The translations under genes and the position numbers were made by a program. Shown here one piece after another: positions 1 to 12,700 of a stretch of 64,000 bases of DNA. The notes under the pieces are model-generated. The model was given only the letters and a program-made list of their open reading frames with translations. It was not told the origin of the DNA and searched no databases. The DNA comes from Carposina sasakii (taxonomy: Eukaryota > Arthropoda > Insecta > Lepidoptera > Carposinidae), in contig CP053166.1 in assembly GCA_014607495.2 (NCBI GenBank), positions 8,884,455 to 8,948,454 of the forward strand, read 5' to 3'. Each line of letters begins with the position of its first letter. The stretch's first letter is position 1.

Positions 1-512
1 GAATTTTTCGTAGGGTTTACGTTCACAGTTCACTATAACGACGACGAAGAAGAGAGCGGGCAATTCAAATAGGGAAATACATTATATAGGTAGTTTTAAC
101 ATCCTCTACCAATTTTTTTTTGTATTTCAGTTTATTTATAACATAAGTAGAGCTATATTCAAGAAAGGCTTTTAATTTTTAGTAAATTTACTTTTCAAGA
201 GAAATAACAACGATTTCAAAATGCTCTATTTCGCGAGAATGCGCTTTTGATGTATAGGTACATAATAATTATCAAATAGCAAAGGAAAATGTATTCCCGA
301 AAAACGTCAGCATTCTAGATTTACCAACGCGACCGAAGTTGCGGGTATTCCCTAGTACAAGATGTCTGCCGATTCGAAAGGGTATAATTAAATTTCCATA
401 TATTTCGAATTTCCTCTAAGTACCGACATGTTTCCACATTTGAGTTAGAGAAGGGCTCCTTTGGGAGAGTTCTATTCAGGAGAAATTAACCTGCACTCAA
501 GTTTAGTTTGGA
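1..512. other. Non-coding, nothing recognised
   Basis: AT-rich sequence without a credible ORF, exon or repeat that I can match elsewhere in the window. It probably belongs to an intron of the sidestep gene, because exon 1 of the window starts in mid-codon. Confidence 0.4.
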
Positions 513-1125
513 GTAAAGGATCGAGCACACCGGATGCGTGTACGTGCACGTAAGCGTAGACGTATACGTACCTCTGAGTTGTAATGTATGGAACTGTATA
601 GGCACGGGCAGACCGGATGCGTATGCGTAGACGTAAGCATAGACGTCAAGCGGTGACAGTTCCATACATTAAACTCAGAGGTACGTGTACGTCTACGCTT
701 ACGTGCACGCATACGCATCCGGTGTGCTCAAGCCTTTATTCACACTTGCGGTAGTAAACATACAGCATATAATTTTTATCTAACTTACATAATAACAAAT
801 AGCACAAGTAAAAACCTATATAACAAAAAATAGCAATAGCGTATACTATAAAGAGGTTTAGTATTACAGCTGGCTTGTCCTTTTATATGTCAGAGATTGT
901 ACACTTAAAGCTCGAGCACACCGGATGCGTATGCGTGCACGTAAGCGTAGACGTTCACGTACCTCTGAGTTTAATGTATGGAACTGTCACCGCTTGACGT
1001 CTATGCTTACGTCTACGCATACGCATTCGGTCTGCCCGTGCCTATACAGTTCCATACATTACAACTCAGAGGTACGTATACGCTTACGTGCACGCATACG
1101 CATCCGGTGTGCTCGATCCTTTAAT
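513..1125. repeat. Nested palindrome: two inverted copies of a self-palindromic foldback element
   Basis: Each copy (about 521-730 and 910-1119) is itself an inverted repeat of roughly 55 bp arms beginning CGAGCACACCGGATGCGT and rich in ACGT-type steps. The two copies are in opposite orientation with a 180 bp AT-rich spacer, so the whole block can also fold on itself over about 205 bp. Diverged single fragments occur at 30335-30420 and 45400-45535. Short Arg-rich reading frames here are by-products of the repeat. Confidence 0.85.
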
Positions 1126-1333
1126 ACTGTCTTACAACTTTCTTCTAGCATACGTTACCACTGGCTGGTCCCGTGTGCATTCATCCTCAACGTCACAGGC
1201 CTTAGCGTCACCACGATGTTAATACTAGGCGTCACAGACCATAAAGGAATAACCCAGAGGACATGCGATAATCCTCATGGATATACACCTACATACTCGT
1301 AGTTATATATCTGACATAAACATAGTATTATGT

Positions 1334-1590
1334 ATGCACCTACCGGGATTCGAACCCAGAACCTTTAATTAATTATATATATCTGCAACTGTGGATAATT
1401 GGCCTGCCTGCCGCGTCGTAGGTCCTGGGTTCGAATCCCGGTAGGTGCACACATTGATGAATATTGCTGTTTGTCTCCGAGTCATGGATATTTCTATAAT
1501 AATCTGTATAAATACACAATATGGCGTTGCTTAGCACCCACGACACAAGACTTCAGGGATCTTAGTGTGGAGATAGGTTAATGTGTCGTA
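1334..1590 (+). repeat. tRNA-derived SINE with inverted B-box copies
   Basis: A Pol III B-box (GGTTCGAATCC) within TGGGTTCGAATCCCGGTAGG is present at about 1426-1450, and its reverse complement at 1334-1357. The + copy continues into a SINE body with the CACGACACAAGACTTCAGGG segment and ends near 1590. Related copies are at 19404-19570 and, reversed, 54897-55112. Confidence 0.75.
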
Positions 1591-2732
1591 AGCTGTGTGA
1601 ATACCATGGAGAAGGTATAGAAGAGGAGGTTGGACTATGAACTGAGTCATGTGGCAATCGTGAGGCCATGACGTCATAATAGGGGCGGAGATTCAGGGCC
1701 AGTGTGTGTAATGCAGTAGCTGTAACCACGCGCTTATGCAAGTAGTTTGGCTAGTCACTACAAGGTGGCTTCTATGTAAATTGGTAGGGTTACAGTGTTA
1801 GGATGCTCCCCTCGTCCCTTACTTCACCTCCGCTCAGCGGCACACTATACTTAGCCGCTACTGCTATTTTATTTCTTCTCCATGGTGAATACTTATTTAT
1901 ATTACACTGCCGACCGCCCTGCCGGACGAAGTCACGTCCACTTGAACTTTATAGCTATAGTGTTATTTTGATATACCTACGGAAATACCTGGCAAGTTGC
2001 ATCAAAATCCATGTATTTTCCGAGCACTACAACATTGGTCTCTTCAAAGCTAGAGTGAATAGGCACTTTCTAGGCAAACATATACCACCTTAGGCCGCAT
2101 CTTGCTAAACATTTGACTAGTTATCTGTAAAAAAGAACAAAGGCTTTGAATGAGGCCAGACTTTCGTAAATAGTTACCTCTTCTTCGTGCTTCATTCGTG
2201 ACCTGGCCGAAGTGTAGGTGCCGAGTGTGACCGCAATCACTCGATGCCGTGTGACGTCACGCTCGGGTGGACCTCCTCGCCTGAACGCTTCAGTTTCTGC
2301 AACGACTACTGCTATACTACTCAAGTACTGACGTATATTCGCCTATACAGAAGTAAAGTAATATATCTATCATATTCAAAGAGGCTGAACAGAAGTGCAG
2401 AACAGAATTTGCAATCTGCTTTTTACCAGTTCGTTGATTAAGTTTCTCGTGGTAAAGTGTGTGTGAACCTACCGATGCTTACACGATCGGTAATGTGTCC
2501 AATGAGAAATGTTTCTAAGTCATTCCAATGGCCAATTTCAATATGGAATTTAAGAAATCTGAGACTCCTCAAGATCTCTCCATAAGATAGAGATCTCAAA
2601 CTTAGAAGGTGTGTTCTTTGTATGACGTAGCTATTCGATAAGAAAGGGTTTCAATCCCACGAGCACGGGATGAAACGGGAATTCAAAAGTTTACACGGAC
2701 GAAGTCATGTGGGGCGCCGCTAGTCTGTTATA
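1591..2732. other. Intronic/intergenic, no gene recognised
   Basis: Only a repeat fragment shared with 43696-43800 is seen (2030-2130, GGCACTTTCTAGGCAAACAT). The short ORFs here have no family features. Confidence 0.4.
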
Positions 2733-2991
2733 CAGGATGTAGAAAAAAGGAGCACTTATACTTAAGGGTCTTATAGATCTAGTGATGGGTAATCTATCCA
2801 CAAAAGTTGAGACTTGAAATCAAATGTTTATTATTCCAGATAGTACGGAGAAATACCTAATCAACGAATGTTCATACAATCTTGGAAAGTAGGTAAATAT
2901 GTCATTACGAGTCTCAAATTTTGTGGATAGATTACACATCACTAGGTCTATAAGACCCTTAAGTATTAGTCCTCCTTTTTTCTACACCCTG
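2733..2991. mobile_element. TA-flanked foldback MITE (CAGGATG/CACCCTG ends)
   Basis: The ends CAGGATGTAGAAAAAAGG and CTTTTTTCTACACCCTG are inverted repeats that continue inward as a long palindrome, flanked by TA on both sides. The centre resembles the CAGGGTGTAACA MITE family found at 4196, 10500 and elsewhere. Confidence 0.8.
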
Positions 2992-3484
2992 TATAGCATG
3001 GGTGCGCCATGGGCAGGTGAGGTTGACTCAGGGTCCTTTAGGTATTATTCGAACTACCTATAGGTATTACTTACCCATATTACAGCAAGTAAGATAGATT
3101 AATACGGCCTGTCAAGCTTGGGCTAGGGCAAAAAGTATAGGCTCTAGTATACTGAAAGGTGATTGGCATTTTCAAGAATGTGGGAAACGTGGGAAGCACT
3201 TAAGAAAGTTTTTTGGTGATACTTGAATATAAGAGAAACAGGATTGCCTGCAGGCAGAATAAGTTCTTAGGTAACCTACTTTCTTGTAAACATTTTTTTT
3301 ATATCATCTGAAGCGATTTATAATTTACTACATACACTTTTAATCTATATTAACAAGGATTGAAATCTATATACGAGTACCAGTATTTATTTATGTATCT
3401 AGTAATGCCAAGAGGCAAGACACAGAGGTTTTTCTTTTCAAGTTTGAGTTAACGACTTATGATAAATGGGGGAGTAGCCGCGTA

Positions 3485-3617
3485 GTGCCGGCAGAGTAGA
3501 ATTTGTACCACTCCAATCCTGTCCGCGGGTATCATACGAGGCGATTAAGCAGTTAAGCTACCATGGCAGTGCTCTGGGGGAGGCCTACGTCCAGTAGTAG
3601 ACTGCAATAGACTGACT
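3485..3617 (+). repeat. Fragment of GGGGGAGGCCTACGTCCAG interspersed repeat (family C)
   Basis: It shares GTATCATACGAGGCGAT and GGGGGAGGCCTACGTCCAG with fuller copies at 44015-44254 and 45035-45283 and, reversed, at 35797-35990 and 54500-54724. It lies 44 bp before sidestep exon 1. Confidence 0.7.
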
Positions 3618-3661
3618 TTTTGTAGTCTGTTTGTGAGTAAAGTATGCTCTATTTGTTTCAG

Positions 3662-3794
3662 TACCGACAGCTCATGTCCAAGGCGTGGTGGGTAAGAAGG
3701 CGTCGCTCCCGTGCGACACCAAGCCCCTCATGAGGAGTGACCAGGTCTCCATGGTGCTGTGGTTCAAGGAAAGCGATGGTGAACCACTATACAG
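3662..3794 (+). CDS. Sidestep exon 1 of window (Ig1, first half)
   Basis: The acceptor is TTGTTTCAG and the donor is CAG/GTACGA. It enters with two bases and leaves with two bases of a Ser codon. It encodes [12 protein letters not shown], with the first Ig1 cysteine, and VLWFKE, with the core tryptophan. Upstream exons are needed because it starts in mid-codon with no ATG. Confidence 0.93.
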
Positions 3795-6700
3795 GTACGA
3801 AATACATGTAGAGTTCATTTCATAGAATAATTTCTATGCCTGATTTCGAAACTAACATTTTTTGTATGCAGTGAGACAGAAAATGTCCCAGAAATCTACT
3901 GAAATTTAATACATTTACAAGCACCATGTAAATTTATTTCCTACTCACTGCATTCTAGGGAAAAAAAATATTTATATTGCTGTTTTTATTTTTCTTTGCT
4001 TTGTTCATTTTTATATTTCGTTTAATTTTATCTTTTGACATTTATTCCATTATTATATAAAATAATATATAAATGTACAATTATTTGACATTTATATTAA
4101 TATCGATAAAAAGTATCGATGAATTTGTTGTACTCAGGAGCACAAGTGATAGGTTCATTTAAGGCGTATGGTCCCATTTTTTCATTTCATGTCTACAGGG
4201 TGTAACAAAAAGGGTATGTTAAGCGAAAAGCTACGTACAAAGCCCACTGTAGAGGACCTATCCACAAAATTTGAGACTCGAAATCACATGTTTATTTTTC
4301 CCGATAGTATGGAGAATTATTAAATGTCTCAGGAATTTTCATACAATCTTGAAAAAAAAAACATGTGATTTCGACTCTCAAATTTTGTGGATAGGTTCTC
4401 GACATTGGCCTTTTTACGTAGCTTTTCGCTTAACATACCCTTTTTATTACACCCTGTATATAACTATGTGAATGCCTCTAACCGACTGCCGACAGTTCAT
4501 GAGTGCTCGAGAAAACTGTAATAAGAATATTTAGGTAATCATACAGACAATAGAGTTTATGTAAAAAAAAAATCCCGACTGCGACAACATTTTGATTCAC
4601 CTAATCTACCAGGTGTTACTTTTACTTACGGATTAATGGCCAATTTCAATACTAAAGACTATAGAGAATCTCGAATTTTTTTTTATTCAAAATTTGAAAT
4701 TTTGTATGAAAACAATTGAAGATTTAATCTGAAATACGAGTATGCAAAAAATCTCCCGAGATTCGTTATTGAAATTGGCTATATGACGAATTTAATGATA
4801 CCTCTAGAAGGTGAAATGCGATAAACGGGCCAAAGAAATGTACCTACACTCGAAAAACATATCCTTTTTTTGTTCAGGTGCATAAATACCTTTGTAACTA
4901 CGTTTTTAAAAGTATTTTCCTTGACAGCTACGACGTGCGCGGCCGGCACACATCCCAGCCTAAGCTCTGGTCTTCCCCCACCGTCTTCGGATCCCGTGCG
5001 TTCTTCAGATCCTCTGCATCACCAGCCACTCTGCTCCTGGATAACGTGATGGCTTCCGACGCTGGGGTTTATAGGTGCAGGGTGGACTTCAAGAACTCTC
5101 CCACGAGAAATTTGAGACTGAACTTTACTGTAATAAGTAAGTGTTTGAAAATGTATTCACTATGGGTGCGCCCACCACTGGGCCCTACACCCTTCACTGA
5201 CCCTCGGATCTGATAACTCATAACTGCGAAAACAGGCACTTGCACTAACTACAATCGCCACGAAAAACCAGAACCGAGCACCTAGCAAGCAAGATAATAC
5301 AGATTATTAATCTAGTGCGATGTATTATTGCATGCTAGGTGCTCGGGTCTGGTTTCTCGTAGCGATTGTAGTTAGTGCAAGTACCTGTTATCGCAGTTAT
5401 GAGTTATCAGATCCGAGGGTCAGTGGAGAGTGTAGGGCCCGGTGGTGGGCGCACCCATAGTGAATGTTTGAACTTCCGAATTGTAACGCCTAAAATACAA
5501 TTTCATTTATAAAATAGGCAAATAGTTCGATCTGATGAATTTTGATGTTGTTTTACTCTAAAACTTGATCAAAATAAAAACACCTTCACCATTATCTTTC
5601 ACATAGTACTTTTTGGCTATTGAAAAAATCGTCCATAAAGAATTTAATACGAGTAACTCTCCAATATTCTCTCAAACCAAAAACATTGTTCTATAAAAGT
5701 AACATTGAAAGCAAACATTGCAAAATATTCAGAAAGCTCCAGATTTGTCAACAAAAACTGACCATTACTGGTTATGGACATGGCTTCTTCACCGAAATAG
5801 TTTTGGTCGCCTTCCAAATGACTAGAGTTTTGAATTTGAAAATTAGGAAAGATTAAGCTTGTATTTTGTTTGGTTTTACTCCAACTATCTACTAATCAAA
5901 GTTTACGAGACATTTTATTTTCATGATTTTCATACTTCTGTCATGACAGATAATGATGATACATATTATATACATGTATATACACAAGGCTGTGTTCCAG
6001 AAATAGGATAGCCAGAACACAAACGAGATCCTACAGGCACGTTCAGCATAGCGGGGACAGATGTGAACGATCAGTGATCAGTTACTAGCTTATCGCCTGA
6101 GAGAACGATCAAGTTCCTTAGTCGACTCTTACGGCATGCACGGCACGATTCCCACAGTGAGAGTAATAGATATTATGTTCACGATTATTCCTTGCCATTA
6201 TCATCATCATATCATCGTTTTGCGTTTGTTATCGTACCAAATCATTTAATAGCGATTCAACTATAGTTTCCTGATAGTGGTGCCGAGGTATTAAGGCCGC
6301 TATACGACGGTGCAACGCTATCGTTGGAAAGCATAGCTTTATCTTTATCTAAAGAGCATATAAAATAAAGGCTTCCCATTGAAGGAAATATTACTACGAC
6401 AAAGTTCTATCGATTCGAAAGGTCGAGAAACTATGTTACTTTATGTAAGCCCCTTGATATCTGCTCACCGCTGAAGTTCAGGGAGTTTTCTTGATTGTTC
6501 CATTTTGATAGTTAGGATTCATCATCATTTACAGCCCTGAGAAGTCCACTGTTGGACATAGGCCTCCCCCAACAACCTCCACTCCGACCGGTCGGAAGCA
6601 GCCTGCATCCAACCAAATCAATAATCCAAAGTTAGGATTATTTAAGGTTTAATTAGAAAAAACTGAGAGGAAGGAGGAAACTTTAGTTTGTATGTATTTG

Positions 6701-9700
6701 GATCTACATATTGTAATATAAAAAATTGTAAAATCAAAGTTAAAACAGTACAAGTAGTTTTGCCGGACGCTGTTTTCTTTCTGAAAGACTTGATATAAAA
6801 TATAATATTAGGAATGATACCATTTTTAATAAACTAAGTAAGTAAATATGTACTATTTTCGGAAGTTCTATTTTCTAGTGTTTTTTTTTCACCTGTTTTA
6901 CTTTATCTGTATCCCGTAAGATTCTTTTAAATTTGATAATCTTTCTATCAAAGTAGAGACAGGTATATGTCAGATAAAGGATGCAGCGCTTTCAAGGAAT
7001 GTAACATAGAATTCTGAATGAATCCTCTGTTTTCAGTTAATTCCGTTGTCTGCAGAAATTGCTTCTCCATTTGTAGGTACTACTCGTAGCTCTTAAATTG
7101 AGTTAGTATTTGGCGCAATCAGTATCCAAGCAATTATAATAAAAAATAAATTTACTAATTATTTATTTATTAATAAAAATAATAAAACTTCTATGCTGCT
7201 CTGGGAGTGAAAAAAAAAAGTATAATACGACAGCTGCTTCTCTTCCCGGACATACTGTACAAGTCAGTAGAGGGACAAGAGGGTCTTCGTATTTTGCAGG
7301 CGATGGGCTGACCACCTGTCACTACTAACCGAACTTGTACATCTCAACTATACCCTCGAAATTGGTCCGAAGTAGCACCATGTGGTTCTATCTGCCCTTG
7401 ATGCTCTGCCTACCCGGTAAGGGATAAAGGCGTGATTATATGATTATATGTATGTAAAAATAATAAAATTATATTAACTACAAAGCATTATAAAAAATGG
7501 GATCTACAATAATGAAGAAATAAATTACCTTTTTGAAGATTCGCATATACCTAGGAACTAAGTATAACGAAATGAAAATTAATTGTATTGTTTGAGTATC
7601 TATAGGTATATTTTAAATAATACTCAGCATGACTCGTTACTTCAAACGTAAGAAATGAATTATCTTATTGTAGTTCCTCTCGGAGTGTTATTAATTTCTG
7701 TTCCAATTACTTGCAGATAATAATTTTATTAATTGTTTGCGAATTTGATTTATTATTATCGTCGACATTTCTAGCTCAAGGAAGCTTCATCTTCATCTGT
7801 AATAAGAGATGATTCAGCGAAAGCGTAATATACAAGTAAATACGAAATAATTTAATTAATTTATAAAATGTCGCCTTTATATTTTTTTACAATAGAAATG
7901 GAGTCCGGGTATTTTGATTGCGCTGTAATGAGATCAAACATGGCGTCTAATGTACGTTCAATGAAAACAAATTTTATTTTTGCACCAATAGCCAATGGGG
8001 GAGAAACGAAAGCTTGTTTTCCTCGTCCGATTCTTTTCAACAATGGATGGGAATTTCGTTGCGTTGCCGTTTGAATATTAATTACTGGTTGTTACTTAGC
8101 ATTGTAATGGTTATTAACTAGGTTTTGAATTATATATACCTATATCTGCTGACCTGTGCTGATGCAGGGCTTCACTACTCCCTTATGATCCTGCAGTGGT
8201 TGCTACCCCGTTTCGGGAACACAGCAGTGTCTGTATACAGAGTGTAACAAAAAGGGTATGTTAAGCGAAAAGCTATGTAAATAGCCCACTATAGAGAACC
8301 TATTTCCAAAATTTCAGACTCGAAATCACATTTTTATTTTTCAAGATTGTATGAAAATTTCTGAGATATTTAAAAATTCTCCATACTATCGGGAAAAATA
8401 AACATGTGATTTCGGATTTAAAATTTTGTGGATAGGTTCTCTACAGTGGGCTATTTATACAGGGTGATTTTTGGTCGTCAACGTTCCCGAAAACTACGGA
8501 ATCTCCTCATCATCACGATCATTTTTCTCCATGGAAGCATACCTGGGAAGTGTCTGGTTTCCAAAATATTAGGGTCCAAAGTTGAGTAAATAGACTGCGT
8601 TTTTCTGCATAAATGCACATAGACGCGCGTAGCAGGATTTTTTCACGAAAAATAATTAATATCTGTCTATAAAAAAACTAACATAAACACTAGACACTAT
8701 AAATTTCACACGATCAAGGAATTTAAATTTTTTTTTCAAAAAAAAAATTTTTTTTCCCAGCATTTTTTTTGGCATAAACTTACTTTATTTCATGTATAGA
8801 ATACGTACCCTTCGTTAAAGGTGGCCACAAAAAAACATCCTGTATAGCTTTTCGCTTAACATACCCTTTTTGTTACCATCTGTATATACAGATATACACC
8901 TGTAGTACCTTTAAGGTTTTACTTATTTATTTCCATGTTTAATATAATACTGTAATAAGTTTAATATTCCCTAGTCAAAGAAAATTTCCTAGAAATAAAT
9001 ATCAACTCGTTTGAAACTCATATTCCTGTACAAGCTCACATACGGGATGTTTTTTGTGGCCACCTTTAACGAAAGGTAAGTACTCTATACATCAAATAAA
9101 ATAAAAAGTGTACAAAGTAAAGCATAATAATGATAATAATAATAAGCCCGCAGGGCAGCTTGTGGTGAGCTGTTGGGAGGTAGCGTCCCCACGGACCTGA
9201 AGTGCTCCCGGGGGAAGACCCTGTTCCTCATCTCCGGCGCCGGAGTGAGGTCTGACGAGGAACAGTTCCCCCATCTCTGCCTTGCCTTCGCCGGCCGGGC
9301 AGAGTGGAGTCGCGAGAGCTATGACAGCTCGAGGGTGGACGTGCCCGTCAGTAAGTTGCGAGTTGGCTTCGGTTTAAAGTCCAGGGGCACCCCTCCACCC
9401 TAGCCGCTTACCAAATGTTGCCCCCTTTGTCGCTCCGTGCGTGCGGCCGTTTCAGGCGGCCCATGAAATGAGTCGGCGAGTCACCGCCTGCCACCTAACA
9501 ATTATGAGACTTGGTTGTAATGGCAGGTGTCCGTTAGTTTCCCAAAATTCAGCCCCGTAGCCCATGACCTTGTTTCCATCGCATGACACAGCTCTGCACT
9601 CCTATAGTCTTGCACATGGCGGGGACCATCGCCAGGTGTATCATATTGTGCGGTCGGCGATGGTATCCGCCATGTGTATCCCACACCATATTAAAGTTTT

Positions 9701-12700
9701 CTAAAAAGGGCCTCTACATCTTGGCCACGGCCCGATGCACGCCTCTCAAAGGACCGGGACTCTGTAGTTCCGAGAATTTAAACAGAGATACAATAATAAT
9801 AATAATAACCTACGTATAAATTTTTTCGCAGTTACGCCTGTTATGTTCCACGTGGTAGGGGTTGAGCTTATCCACACTTTTCGAGTACATTTTACTCGGT
9901 ACCTGATCATCATTATAAAGATTACTGATACAATAAAAATCTTGTTCTTATTCTTTATTGTTTCTAAGTGAGTTATAAAGGTAATAGTGTGTACAGACTT
10001 TGTAAAAAACTTTATAATAAACAAAAATAAAATATACTTACATACATAAATAGATACATACATACATCTATACAATCAAATAATAAAAGTACATGGACAC
10101 AACAACAATACAGGCTAGTAGGAGTAAGATAAACAAAATTCTTATTTATCCTTGAAAATGTTATTAGTCTTCTGCAGATTGGCATAGCTGATTAGCTACA
10201 CGATTCCCTTAAACTAAAACGTACCCGAAGCACGTATTGCATTATACTTTAGTTGAATTAAAGTGGATGCAGATAGAACCGGAAAATTGCGGTTTTCAAC
10301 CCCTAATCTAATTCTATCTAGGGGGAAGGTGAGCTAGGGAAAATACGAGATCATTTTATATACTTTCTATTTGACCCGATTACAGTTCTGGCCACAAAAA
10401 GACAGTGTACTTTATGCTGTTTTCTAACGTAAGCAGCTTTGAAACACTTAACTAAAACTAGAAAACGTCCCAGGCGTCTGTGTATAATGTAAGAATATAC
10501 AGGGTGTAACAGAAAGGATAAGTTAAGCGAAAAGCTATTTAGATAGCCCACTATAGATAACCTATTTCCAAAATTAGAGACTCGAAATCACATGTTTATT
10601 TTTCAAGATTGTATGAACATTCCCGAGTTGTGTAGGAATTCTCCATACTATCTTGTGGGTAGGTAACTTTTAGTTAGCTATTTACATAGCTTTTCGCTTA
10701 ACATACCCCTTTTGTTACACCCTGTATAATATATATGATGTAACTAAAGGAGTATGTATGTTTAGATTCGAATTAATTACACACGTATTTCAAGATTGAT
10801 ATATGAACATTCCTTATTTATAGAAATTGCGATACTATCTTGAAAAATAAACATGTAAATCAAGTTTATAGTATTGGATAGGTTCTCTTATAATGGGCTC
10901 TTATTCTTATAATTTAATTAATATACCCCTTCTGTTACACCCGGTATTATATTTACTATTGCCAAAGTCATTGCCCAATAGGATTCCAGTATGTAAAAAA
11001 TATGTGAATTACGTAAAAGGCACGTCTGTATCCAATCCTACTTCACTATAAATGTTTATGCGGAAAGAACACATGAATTTCTAAATTGTGAAGACTCAAC
11101 TTTTGAAAAAATAAAAGAATTTTGCGGTCTTGAGAACCGAGAGAATCTGAAATTCTTCGCCAATATTGAAAATTCTTCCGACCAAGCACACGTAACCGTA
11201 TTTTATTATTGACTAGTGGACGCCCGCGACTTCGTCCGCGTGGACTGCAAAAAAAAAAACAGAATGTCGAAATTATCCGTGATCAAATATTTTCCCGGGA
11301 TAAAAAGTATCTTATGTGTTAATCTAGGGTGTCACATAACTCCATACAAAATTTTATTAAAATCGCACTAGCTGTTTTTACGTGAAAGAGTAACAAACAT
11401 CCATCCATCCATCCATACTTACAAACATTCTCGTTTATAATATTAGTAAGAAAGATTCTAATTCTACATGCAAAAAATTATAATATAGTAGATATTTCAA
11501 GAAGAAAACGGCCCAAACATTATTTCTGTTAGAAATTTCTACCAGCAAACAAAAATAATAACAAACTAAGGTACCTAAGCTAGCTAAAAGTAATGGGGAC
11601 CGCCGTGAGTGACTTCGTCGGCAGAGGCGCTAGTATAACGAGAGGTTTTTAATTTCGTTACCGAGAGTATAAGGAAAAGCAAGGAAAACTATGTCTACGA
11701 GTATATAGCCACTGTCTTTAGTGGAATGATTTCTAAATGTGTGATGGATGACAAAACCGACCCTATCTTTTAGGTACCTATTAAAAATTATCACGTGTGT
11801 GATAATAAACCTATACGAACTTTGACAGTTATCACGAGTGTGATAATAAACCTATACGCACTTTGACAGTTATATTACTACGAGTACAGTAGCGCCAATT
11901 AGTAAGAGCATTGTCAGTATATAGGTAGGGGAAAGGTGTACATAATGATCCCCCTAAGGGAAAATGCTTACTGTATCCAAAATATTAAAGTAAGACAAAC
12001 ATTGAATGAGCTTTGAATATATCATATAAATGCTGATATACTTGCATACGATTATTTTTAGTAGGTTGATTATCTAGGGGAAAGGTGTACATAATGATCC
12101 CCCTAAGGGAAAATGCTTACTGTATCCAAAATATTAAAGTAAGACAAACCTTGAATGAACTTTGAATATATCATATAAATGCTGATATCCCTTTCAGGCC
12201 CAAAATATATTTTTTAGAAATTTATATTTTTTTGTTTATGTTATGTATTTAACCCATAAATTGATTCTGAAAAAAAAAACAAAAAAAATCTAGCTACCCC
12301 CCAGGGGGGTACACGACCCCTACACGATCGTGACGTTCGGGTTTTATCTGCACCAGTGCACGGTCGTGACGTTCTTGGGCTTAAGGGTTTTAATGTATTG
12401 TTTTTTTTAGAAATTAAAACAGAATGCATAGGAAAATCAACGTTTATTACTTTAGTACTCGTATTTATAATTATTTTAAATAATTATATTAAAGAGATAT
12501 TATTATGTAATATAAATTTAACAAATAGACTTGGTAACGCTATAACTGAGATCAAACAAAAACATAATCCTTCTAATAAATCAGTCTTTCGATTTGCTTC
12601 AATCAGACTTTTGAAATATCTTAAATATATTTATTTTTTGTGATAGCCTGCAAAACAATTTTGTTTTCTTGAAAGGCAAAGGTACACATCACATTTTTGG

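Noticed and set aside
503..1302. Arg-rich frames over the foldback element
   Set aside because: They follow the palindrome, are mirrored on both strands and show no domain; explained by ACGT-rich repeats.
9173..9403. 76-codon + frame that might be a sidestep exon (cysteines, GC-rich)
   Set aside because: Exons 2 and 3 already join in phase across it, the block lacks Ig motifs, and it is bounded by simple repeats like a retroposed fragment.
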